Below are positions 1 to 5,030 of a stretch of DNA of 9,606 nt, piece by piece. The DNA comes from an archaeon. GTDB lineage: Archaea > Thermoproteota > Bathyarchaeia > TCS64. The stretch's first letter is position 1, and each line of letters opens with the position of its first letter. Below the pieces are notes generated by a model. The model worked only from the letters and a program-made list of their open reading frames with translations, was not told the origin of the DNA and searched no databases. Both the position numbers and the translations under genes were made by a program. Where the stretch lies: the NCBI GenBank assembly GCA_020444005.1, contig JAHLLU010000055.1, forward strand, positions 1 to 9,606, given 5' to 3'.

Positions 1-153
1 CCAGACACGGTTCTCGATAAATCTGAATTCGTACCAGCGGAAGCAACCAAACGATTCCCAGAAGGAATAATACATCTAGTGGTGAACGGTGCGGTTACAC
101 TTGAGGACCAAGAACATACGGGAGCAAGAGAAGGTCTGATACTGAGACTTTAA
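1..153 (+). CDS. N-acyl-D-amino-acid deacylase (amidohydrolase family), C-terminal fragment
   Basis: The reading frame is open from the first base and ends at TAA 151-153, giving the last 50 residues of a protein that begins outside the window. The fragment contains FPEGIIHLVVNGAVTLEDQ followed by HTGAREGLILRL. This matches the usual end of D-aminoacylases and related amidohydrolases (pattern YPEGI..V.VNG..V...G.HTGARPG..LR), which form the second half of the composite beta-sandwich domain. The family hydrolyses N-acyl-D-amino acids, or N-acylated D-amino-acid ends, to a free D-amino acid and a carboxylate. The metal ligands lie upstream and cannot be checked, so the exact substrate is open. 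A related amidohydrolase such as a dihydroorotase-like enzyme is possible but fits less well. The stop overlaps the stop of the convergent membrane-protein gene in the palindrome TTAA. Confidence 0.8.
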   Translation, partial: PDTVLDKSEFVPAEATKRFPEGIIHLVVNGAVTLEDQEHTGAREGLILRL

Positions 154-668
154 GTCTCTTCCTCAGAGGGCTCCTCAGCTGGTTTTTCTGCTTCTTTTTC
201 CGCTAGTTCTTTTTCTAGACGCTTTATGTTTTGCTTGGTGTAAATTGAGCCCATGAGGGAGCCACCTACCAATGCAAACAAGGTATAAGTATCACCTAGC
301 ACCCCTGCTCCGAAAAATATAAAATACACAACTTGCTGAATGAAGAAAGCTACCAATCCTGTTAATACCCCAAAACGGGTCATTTGGTCTAGTTCAACTT
401 TTCGTGTAGCTAATGAGCTACCCAAGATACCCCCCAATACATATAATGAGATGTAAAGCGCCCCGAACAAAGTTGGGTATGTATTGTATAGCTCCATACC
501 CAAGACAAGCCCAATGACCTCTATCAATAGAAAAGGCACTCCGAAGGCAACGCTTGCTCCCGCAAATAATATCTGGAATGATTTTTTCTGCTGGTCACTC
601 ATTAAAGGTCCACGGTTTAGTTTGGTTATGATGTATTTAAGACTCGGCACAGAGGACAGAATATTCAC
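150..668 (-). CDS. Small four-helix membrane protein with charged Glu-rich tail, function unknown
   Basis: I do not recognise the family. The long form has 172 residues and starts with GTG at 666-668, with AGGGGT about 8 bases upstream. An in-frame ATG at 600-602 (150 residues, beginning MSDQQKKSF) has a weak GGA upstream and is a serious alternative, because the first 22 residues are not typical of a membrane protein. Four hydrophobic segments lie at about residues 31-51, 61-83, 100-118 and 122-143. The last 30 residues are charged and probably helical, rich in Glu, Lys and Ala (KRLEKELAEKEAEK), and end in PAEEPSEEET. The basic stretch before the tail suggests the tail is cytoplasmic. The gene is divergent from the four-gene membrane operon and shares its 136-base promoter region, so the two may be co-regulated. 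Its stop overlaps that of the deacylase gene. Confidence 0.75.
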   Translation of the reverse strand: MNILSSVPSLKYIITKLNRGPLMSDQQKKSFQILFAGASVAFGVPFLLIEVIGLVLGMELYNTYPTLFGALYISLYVLGGILGSSLATRKVELDQMTRFGVLTGLVAFFIQQVVYFIFFGAGVLGDTYTLFALVGGSLMGSIYTKQNIKRLEKELAEKEAEKPAEEPSEEET

Positions 669-708
669 TGTAAATACCCCTAATGGGCAATTAACATAAA
701 ATAAGGGA

Positions 709-714
709 TATATA
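709..714 (-). promoter_or_regulatory. TATA-like box for the minus-strand membrane protein gene
   Basis: On the minus strand the sequence reads GCTATATATC. A start about 25 bases downstream would fall near 685, leaving a leader of about 17-20 bases to the GTG at 668 or about 85 bases to the ATG at 602. The short leader slightly favours the GTG start. This is assigned by eye against the archaeal TATA consensus. Confidence 0.45.
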
Positions 715-740
715 GCTAAAATGGATTTTTTTACCCTAAA

Positions 741-766
741 TTGACGTCAAATATTTTATAGTCAAT
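741..766 (+). promoter_or_regulatory. Operon promoter with TATA box and palindromic operator candidate
   Basis: A perfect 10-base palindrome, TTGACGTCAA, occupies 741-750 and directly abuts a TATA-like box TATTTTATAG (752-761). GTCAA recurs at 761-765, 15 bases from the copy at 746-750, so ATTGAC (740-745) and GTCAAT (761-766) form an inverted repeat around the TATA box. Transcription would begin near 783, giving a leader of about 22 bases that contains the SD-like GGAAGGA (792-798) before ATG 805. A factor bound here could block TBP or recruit it. The promoter placement is well supported by position; the operator is an inference. Confidence 0.55.
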
Positions 767-804
767 AGGTTACTTACAATTACAGCTATTCGGAAGGAAA
801 AACA

Positions 805-1587
805 ATGGCAATTCTAACAGAAGGAAGAATAGTACCCTTAGTTGCTCTTATTCTCGTTTGGGTCGCGGTCTATGTCGCGATCAACATGGGCAAAGCGGGC
901 AAGATAAAGGTACGACGAATAGCCGGTCTAGACGCAATCGAAGAAGTCGTTGGAAGAAGCGTAGAGATGGGACGCCCAGTATTCGACATCATAGGCATGG
1001 GTACATTCACTGACAGCTACGCGACACAAACGGTCGCAGGGCTCAGTATACTCAACTATGTAGCTGGTCTATCAGCGAGACTAGGCGCAGATCTAGTTGC
1101 ACCACAGGCAAGCGTAGACGTTATGCCTGTAGCAATTGAGCTGGTTCGAGACGCATACAACGTCGAGGGAAAACTCGATGAGTTGAATGTTGACGAACAA
1201 CTACCCTATCTATCTGGAACCCAGTTCGCCTGGGCGAGCGGAATCATCGGTATGGCAGCAAGACGCAAACCCGCTGGAAACATCATGATTGGCCCCTTCT
1301 GGGCAGAATCCATGATGTTCGCAGAGACGTTTGACAGAATTGGAGCCATGCAGGTCGGTGGAACCGCACGAACATACCAGATCCCATTCTTCGCGGCTCT
1401 ATGTGACTATTGTCTCATCGGTGAGGAGATCTTCGCCGCTGGTGCATACGTCTCTGGAGAGCCTTCCCAGATTGGTACAATTGCGGCCCAAGATTGGTAC
1501 AAGCTAGTGGCGATAGCACTCTCAATTGTGGGAGCCTTGCTATCAACCGTTGGCGTAAATATAATTGCGGAGCTGTTAGCGAGGTGA
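805..1587 (+). CDS. DUF6754-type membrane-anchored protein, first gene of membrane operon
   Basis: This 260-residue protein has a hydrophobic helix at about 9-28, a long middle domain and a second helix at about 234-255. Lys and Arg residues right after the first helix (KAGKIKVRR, 30-38) place the middle domain in the cytoplasm by the positive-inside rule. From memory, the conserved run IEEVVGRSVEMGRPV, the GG before the QIPFF segment and the acidic LIGEE motif (204-208) match the domain of unknown function DUF6754. No enzyme active site is recognised. Glu207 and Glu208, near Cys200, Asp201 and Cys203, are the most striking polar residues in an otherwise hydrophobic stretch. The start is ATG with GGAAGGA six bases upstream. 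The next gene begins 6 bases after the stop, and its SD (GAGGTGA) overlaps this stop codon, indicating coupled translation. The function is unknown; a structural or transport role in a complex with the next three products is likely. Confidence 0.8.
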   Translation: MAILTEGRIVPLVALILVWVAVYVAINMGKAGKIKVRRIAGLDAIEEVVGRSVEMGRPVFDIIGMGTFTDSYATQTVAGLSILNYVAGLSARLGADLVAPQASVDVMPVAIELVRDAYNVEGKLDELNVDEQLPYLSGTQFAWASGIIGMAARRKPAGNIMIGPFWAESMMFAETFDRIGAMQVGGTARTYQIPFFAALCDYCLIGEEIFAAGAYVSGEPSQIGTIAAQDWYKLVAIALSIVGALLSTVGVNIIAELLAR

Positions 1588-1593
1588 GTATGA

Positions 1594-2229
1594 TTGGACT
1601 ATAAGAGAGACATACCTTTGGCGATAACATTCTTAGTCGGAGTAATAGCCATCGGAGACTACTATACCGGAATCGAAGCAGTAACACAAACATTTAACGT
1701 GATCAAGAACTGGGGCATCGTCCTACAAGGATTCGCCTTAGGACTCGGAGCAGTAAACCTGTTCAGAGTACACGGTAGACGTGTCAGTGCAAGAAAGGAA
1801 GGAACAGATTGGGTTTTCAGCGCAGTGCTCCTAGTCATGCTAGCCGTTCACATAGTCATCGGACTAATGACAGGACAGTATGAGCAGGGAGAAACATACA
1901 ACTGGCTCTATAACTCAATCTACCTACCAATCAGCTCTACGATGTACAGTAGCCTAGCGTTCTACATGGCATACGGAGCCTACAAGGTTCTACGTGCCAG
2001 AAACTTTGACGCAGCGCTTCTATTCATCACAGCAGTTCTGGTAATCATCGGTAACACACCAATGTTCCCAGCTATTTACCCAGGGTTCTTCCACATGCGT
2101 GAATGGATCTTCGGCCCAATAGTTAGCGGAGCATATCGTGGCGTACGTATCGGTATCGGTATCGGAGCAGTAGTACTAGGAATTAAGACCCTGATCGGAA
2201 TGGAGACAGGGTACTTAGGGAGACGGTAA
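1594..2229 (+). CDS. Six-helix integral membrane protein of the DUF6754 operon
   Basis: The protein has 211 residues and starts with TTG at 1594. That start is supported by GAGGTGA (1581-1587) six bases upstream. The nearby ATG at 1590 is out of frame and stops after four codons. Six hydrophobic segments lie at about residues 7-24, 36-55, 73-93, 108-131, 138-158 and 184-203. The loop between helices 2 and 3 is basic (RVHGRRVSARK), so it is probably cytoplasmic and both ends are inside. The last helix contains a glycine repeat, IGIGIG, encoded by three tandem six-base units. The segment NTPMFPAIYPGFFHMREW between helices 5 and 6 is aromatic-rich and may sit at the outer membrane face. I do not recognise a named transporter family. 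Its place second in a tight operon implies that it is an integral core subunit of the complex. The TTG start may keep its level below that of the first gene. Confidence 0.8.
   Translation: MDYKRDIPLAITFLVGVIAIGDYYTGIEAVTQTFNVIKNWGIVLQGFALGLGAVNLFRVHGRRVSARKEGTDWVFSAVLLVMLAVHIVIGLMTGQYEQGETYNWLYNSIYLPISSTMYSSLAFYMAYGAYKVLRARNFDAALLFITAVLVIIGNTPMFPAIYPGFFHMREWIFGPIVSGAYRGVRIGIGIGAVVLGIKTLIGMETGYLGRR
2149..2166 (+). repeat. Short tandem repeat, (ATCGGT)x3 with one change
   Basis: Three six-base units read ATCGGT, ATCGGT and ATCGGA inside the six-helix protein gene and encode IGIGIG in its last membrane helix. Gain or loss of one unit would add or remove two residues without a frameshift. It may simply reflect a glycine-zipper helix rather than repeat expansion. 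Confidence 0.6.
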
Positions 2230-2231
2230 AA

Positions 2232-3065
2232 ATGTCCATATGGGAAAAATTAACCGGACTACCCCGTGAGATAGTCATGACCCTAGTAATGATCTCTATC
2301 ATTATACCGGCGCTAAACCCACTTGGCCTGCCCTTGATGACGGGTCAGATGAGCCAAGACTGGTATGATGCAGTTGATGCACTACCAGAAGGCTCAGTGA
2401 TCTTATTCGACATTGGATACGGTTCAGGAGGCTACCCAAGCCTAGGACCTGGAAACATCGCAGCTTTCCACCAGATGTTCGATAAGGACCTCAAAATCGT
2501 GATAATGGCTACAGCCCTTGAAGGAACACTAATGTATCCATTGGTTATGGCTGGGGTCGATCCAGAAGGTAACTATGGTGCAGTATATGGTGAAGACTAT
2601 GTCTTCATCGGCTACGTTGCGGGAACCCAGACAGCAATGGCTGGTGTTCTCGGAGACCTTCATGACCTAGTCACAAACGATTATCAAGGAAACCCAATAT
2701 CTAGCATGCCTATATTGGATGATGTAAACGGTGCAGATGACATCGACTTAGTTGCCTATGTAACTACAAGCGGTGACATTGCAGAAGGCTGGGTATACCA
2801 AGCCTACAGCCAGTATAGCATGGATGTTGTCGGTGGAACCCTAAGCATGATGACAACAAGCATCAAGCCTTACTATGACTCAGGACAGCTCCTGGGCATC
2901 ATGGATGGCATTAAGGGTGCAGCAGACCTTGAGTTCCTTACGGGACACGCGGGTGACGCAATCGTCAGCAGCGATATCTTGACGTTCTCGCAGACACTGG
3001 TACTGATCTTCATTGCGGTAGGAAATATTTCTTGGTTCATGTCACGAAAGGAGGTTAAGAGCTAA
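2232..3065 (+). CDS. Membrane-anchored protein with large external domain, DUF6754 operon
   Basis: This 277-residue protein has a helix at about 13-35, a soluble domain at about 40-245 and a second helix at about 249-268, followed by the short basic tail SRKEVKS. Basic residues before the first helix and after the second place both ends inside, so the soluble domain faces outward. That domain is acidic with few Lys or Arg, as expected for an exposed protein. It alternates beta-strand and helix patterns (VILFDIGYGSGG, KIVIMATALEGT, DYVFIGYVAG, IDLVAYVTTSGD), like a Rossmann-like or periplasmic-binding-like fold. From memory, similar proteins accompany DUF6754 proteins in other genomes, but I know no assigned function. 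The start is ATG, two bases after the previous stop, with GGGAG nine bases upstream. Its stop overlaps the next start (TAATG). A ligand-sensing or ligand-capturing subunit is the simplest guess. Confidence 0.8.
   Translation: MSIWEKLTGLPREIVMTLVMISIIIPALNPLGLPLMTGQMSQDWYDAVDALPEGSVILFDIGYGSGGYPSLGPGNIAAFHQMFDKDLKIVIMATALEGTLMYPLVMAGVDPEGNYGAVYGEDYVFIGYVAGTQTAMAGVLGDLHDLVTNDYQGNPISSMPILDDVNGADDIDLVAYVTTSGDIAEGWVYQAYSQYSMDVVGGTLSMMTTSIKPYYDSGQLLGIMDGIKGAADLEFLTGHAGDAIVSSDILTFSQTLVLIFIAVGNISWFMSRKEVKS
3049..3055 (+). promoter_or_regulatory. Strong SD sequence for the fourth operon gene
   Basis: AGGAGGT is a full-length SD match located inside the end of the preceding gene, with 9 bases before ATG 3065. 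It decides the start at 3065 over a second in-frame ATG at 3074 and suggests efficient reinitiation after the preceding stop. Confidence 0.8.
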
Positions 3066-3688
3066 TGGTAACGATGGATCCACAAATATGGTTGGCAGCC
3101 TTCTTCACCATAGCCGCCACAAGCTACGCGTTCAGAGACAACGCTGTATTCAAGTTCGCTGAGTACACGTTTATCGGGGTTGCGGCAGCTCACCAGATAG
3201 TCATGGGTGTCAAGAACATCCGTGATTATGGTTGGACAAAGATCATGGAAGGGCAGATCATCTATGTCGTGGTATTCGTACTCGGCATAATGCTCTATGC
3301 TCGTTTCCACCGAGAGTACTATTGGTTGTACAGGTTCCCCATCGCTTTCCTCGTCGGTAACGGCGTTGGAATCAGCATCAGGGCAGCCATACACAGCGAC
3401 TTTATAGTACAAATATCGGAGACAGCGAGAACCCCGCTCATAGCGGGAGACGCTATGGGAACCATAAACGCCATCATAACATTCGTGGGAGCCGTAACGG
3501 CGATATTCCATTTCATCTTTACGCAGGAGAAACTGCATCAAGGAACGATTGGATATATACCCAAGGTTGGACGATGGATGATGCTCCTTGCTTTCGGTGC
3601 TAGCTTCGGCAACACCGTCATGAGCAGGTTCGGAATGTACCAAGGAAGAGTAGTCTTCCTGCTACGAGACTGGCTACAAGTAATATAA
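3065..3688 (+). CDS. Second six-helix integral membrane protein, last gene of DUF6754 operon
   Basis: The protein has 207 residues. Hydrophobic segments lie at about 8-23, 29-49, 64-80, 91-108, 134-152 and 171-187. A conserved-looking C-terminal stretch, FGNTVMSRFGMYQGRVVFLL (181-200), has a small-residue helix followed by Arg188 and Arg195; from memory, homologous clusters carry a similar G.TVM.R....GR..FLL element. A polar loop at about 109-130 links helices 4 and 5. No substrate motif, cofactor site or nucleotide-binding motif is seen. The start ATG overlaps the previous stop by one base and has a strong SD. The gene is followed by a C-run and T-run, so the operon probably ends here. It is likely the second integral core subunit of the complex. 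A long open frame on the opposite strand across this gene is a shadow. Confidence 0.8.
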   Translation: MVTMDPQIWLAAFFTIAATSYAFRDNAVFKFAEYTFIGVAAAHQIVMGVKNIRDYGWTKIMEGQIIYVVVFVLGIMLYARFHREYYWLYRFPIAFLVGNGVGISIRAAIHSDFIVQISETARTPLIAGDAMGTINAIITFVGAVTAIFHFIFTQEKLHQGTIGYIPKVGRWMMLLAFGASFGNTVMSRFGMYQGRVVFLLRDWLQVI

Positions 3689-3690
3689 TC

Positions 3691-3710
3691 ATCTTCCCCC
3701 CTCTTTTTCT
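3691..3710 (+). terminator. Pyrimidine and T-rich terminator after the membrane operon
   Basis: Three bases after the stop the strand becomes almost pure pyrimidine (ATCTTCCCCCCTCTTTTTCT) with a run of five T. Archaeal RNA polymerase stops at such T-rich tracts without needing a hairpin, and none is seen. The tract immediately precedes a TATA-like box for the next gene. Confidence 0.55.
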
Positions 3711-3717
3711 TAAATAA
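3710..3717 (+). promoter_or_regulatory. TATA-like box for the small four-helix protein gene
   Basis: TTAAATAA lies about 40 bases before the TTG start at 3754. Transcription would begin near 3740, leaving a leader of about 14 bases that includes GAGATGA, a one-mismatch relative of GAGGTGA. This suggests expression separate from the four-gene operon. Confidence 0.4.
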
Positions 3718-3753
3718 TTTAACTAATAGAGAATACGGTATGTGAGATGAGCT

Positions 3754-4128
3754 TTGTCTGAGAGAAAACCAAACGCCACAGACTATCTAGCATCAGCGGC
3801 ACTAAGCTATGCGATAATTTTCTTCTACATCAGAATAGCCAACACAGTCACTGTACCATGGCTCCTATCCTATGTGGTGTATTTCATTGCAGGAGCAGCC
3901 CCAACATACTTTGTTCTGAGGAGGCTTACAAGAGACCAGTTTCCAGTAGCCATATTATCTTCAGTTGTCAACTGGATGTTCACCTTCGTATGCCTTATCA
4001 CGTTCACTCAGGGGAACCCGATGACTTTCTTCAGGATGCTTTTTGTATTCTTCATGATGGGCGGCGTCTCAGTGGCTGTAATAACCATGAAGGCGCGGCT
4101 AAGCCCGAAGAAGAAGCCAGAGGACTAG
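3754..4128 (+). CDS. Small four-helix membrane protein, function unknown
   Basis: The protein has 124 residues with hydrophobic segments at about 11-30, 35-55, 64-84 and 91-112, and a short basic tail (KARLSPKKKPED). I do not recognise the family. The basic loop between helices 2 and 3 (RRLTRDQ) and the basic tail suggest that both termini are cytoplasmic. The start is TTG at 3754; the ATG at 3747 and GTG at 3742 lead to stops within a few codons, so no better start exists. The ribosome site is weak (GAGATGA, three bases before the start). It follows the membrane operon by 65 bases, past a terminator-like tract. Its size and fold are like the other four-helix protein at the left of the operon, though no sequence similarity is obvious. 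It may be an accessory of the same complex, which is inference from position only. Confidence 0.7.
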   Translation: MSERKPNATDYLASAALSYAIIFFYIRIANTVTVPWLLSYVVYFIAGAAPTYFVLRRLTRDQFPVAILSSVVNWMFTFVCLITFTQGNPMTFFRMLFVFFMMGGVSVAVITMKARLSPKKKPED

Positions 4129-4129
4129 T

Positions 4130-4138
4130 TTTCTATAC
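4130..4138 (+). promoter_or_regulatory. TATA-like box, leaderless start for the acidic-tail protein
   Basis: TTTCTATAC begins two bases after the preceding stop and is centred about 28 bases before ATG 4162. That distance would put the transcription start at or next to the start codon. The only SD-like sequence, GGAGAT at 4141-4146, is 15 bases away, too far to be useful. Confidence 0.45.
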
Positions 4139-4161
4139 TAGGAGATACCAGTATTCTTGGT

Positions 4162-4521
4162 ATGAGTGATTTCTTTTTCGGGGACGAGGAGCTAACAGAA
4201 GAAGAAGTTGACGAGATTATACTGGAAGCCGCGCTGAGGATACGAAAATATGGTATGGAGATGCCGGCGATTATGGCTTTGGAGAGCTTCAAGCCGCTTA
4301 TGTTTGTGGGCGGCGAGATGGCGCGGTTGACTCTTTCTCCGTTTTTCCCTATTTTTGGGGCTAATGTTGATCTCTGGGGTCAGAAGCTCATCTATGTTTT
4401 TGAGGAGAAAGAAAACGTGGATAAGTTGATCACGTTGTTGGAGAAGATGTCAACTGGTGAATATGAGGAAGAAACATCTGAGGAAGCCCCTGAAGAAGAC
4501 CCCGTAGAAGAAAAAAAGTAA
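4162..4521 (+). CDS. Small soluble protein with acidic C-terminal tail, function unknown
   Basis: The protein has 119 residues in three parts. An acidic, probably helical N-terminus (3-28) is followed by a moderately hydrophobic middle (32-80) with the motif GMEMPAIMALESFKPLMFVGG, then an amphipathic helix (81-96, EEKENVDKLITLLEKM). The tail (100-119) is nearly all Glu, Asp, Pro and Thr. The middle has no segment long and smooth enough for a sure membrane helix, so it may be peripheral. From memory, small proteins with a similar G.E.PAI..LE..KPL pattern and a terminal EN...LI..LE helix occur in other prokaryotes, with no function I can name. The start ATG appears leaderless. Its codons are G/T-rich, unlike the A/C-rich codons of the membrane genes before it. 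The acidic tail resembles that of the minus-strand membrane protein at the other side of the operon. Confidence 0.7.
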   Translation: MSDFFFGDEELTEEEVDEIILEAALRIRKYGMEMPAIMALESFKPLMFVGGEMARLTLSPFFPIFGANVDLWGQKLIYVFEEKENVDKLITLLEKMSTGEYEEETSEEAPEEDPVEEKK

Positions 4522-4532
4522 CCAATCACGGT

Positions 4533-4901
4533 TTACTTGAAAGAAACCCAGCTTGGACACGTATTGCGTTTATCCATCTCAGAAATGTAGTCCAGTAGTA
4601 CGGTTTCAGCGGCTTCTTTGCCATGATTTTCCTCGATTTGTTGGAGATTTTTCCATACTTTCCGCCACTGCCGGGGTAGCTCGGAGGATACCCATTCAAG
4701 GAATATCAGTGCGGCGTTAAATGGGTCGGGTTCATGAATTACCAGTTGCCTTGTGTCTTCTTGCCATATTATTGGCTCGTTTTCCTCTGTTGGTCTGTAA
4801 TCTGCCTGTATGTCTGTTATCTTCATCTTGGTGAGAGCTTCAGTCATCCAGTTCTGAAAACCGGTTTCTAGAATGTATTCGAATGATTCCGTGAACAGCA
4901 T
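4533..4901 (-). CDS. Small soluble protein, function unknown
   Basis: The gene encodes 122 residues and I do not recognise the product. It has no signal peptide or membrane segment. The N-terminal half has alternating strand-like pieces (IIWQEDTRQLVIHEPD), and the C-terminal half is helical and Trp-rich (FLEWVSSELPRQWRKVWKNLQQI, about 68-90), ending RNTCPSWVSFK. The single Cys argues against a metal cluster. The start ATG (4899-4901) has GGGGG (4911-4915) nine bases upstream, and a TATA-like element lies at 4955-4964. The gene ends only 11 bases from the end of the convergent acidic-tail gene, so the two transcripts probably overlap at their ends. It is divergent from the M81 peptidase gene, with a 129-base promoter region between them. 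Confidence 0.65.
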   Translation of the reverse strand: MLFTESFEYILETGFQNWMTEALTKMKITDIQADYRPTEENEPIIWQEDTRQLVIHEPDPFNAALIFLEWVSSELPRQWRKVWKNLQQIEENHGKEAAETVLLDYISEMDKRNTCPSWVSFK

Positions 4902-4954
4902 TTGATGTTTCCCCCATTTTATTACTGTAAGGAATAATCTTTGCCCATGGTTAG

Positions 4955-4964
4955 TAATAAAGTA
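4955..4964 (-). promoter_or_regulatory. TATA-like box for the small soluble protein gene
   Basis: The minus strand reads TACTTTATTA. A transcription start near 4933 would leave a leader of about 30 bases containing the GGGGG ribosome site. The match to consensus is moderate. Confidence 0.35.
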
Positions 4965-5000
4965 TTAGTAGACAATCAGAAGAGAGTGTCAGCATTATCG

Positions 5001-5021
5001 TTTAATATCTCTTGAATCAAG
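5001..5021 (+). promoter_or_regulatory. TATA box and palindromic operator candidate for the M81 peptidase
   Basis: TTTAATAT (5001-5008) is centred about 27 bases before ATG 5031, with no SD sequence in between, so the mRNA is probably leaderless. Between TATA box and start lies a perfect palindrome with a central base, CTTGA-A-TCAAG (5011-5021). A repressor bound there would cover the zone where the polymerase loads. The TATA placement is fairly secure; the operator is inferred. Confidence 0.5.
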
Positions 5022-5030
5022 TTCCTATCC

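Noticed and set aside
484..699. A 71-residue plus-strand open frame
   Set aside because: It is antisense to the four-helix membrane protein gene and runs into its promoter, with no ribosome site or recognisable sequence.
741..769. Bacterial sigma70-type promoter using TTGACG as -35 box
   Set aside because: With a 17-base spacer the -10 would be AATAGG, a poor match, and TATAGT is only 10 bases away. An archaeal TATA box at 752-761 fits the spacing to the SD and start better.
3062..3643. A 193-residue open frame on the minus strand
   Set aside because: It lies fully antisense to the six-helix protein gene, has no promoter or ribosome site, and its composition (Tyr-, His-, Ser- and Cys-rich) is that of a shadow frame.
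3858..4169. A 103-residue open frame on the plus strand
   Set aside because: It overlaps the four-helix protein in another frame, is rich in Cys, His and Ser, and has no SD. The four-helix frame shows coherent membrane segments.
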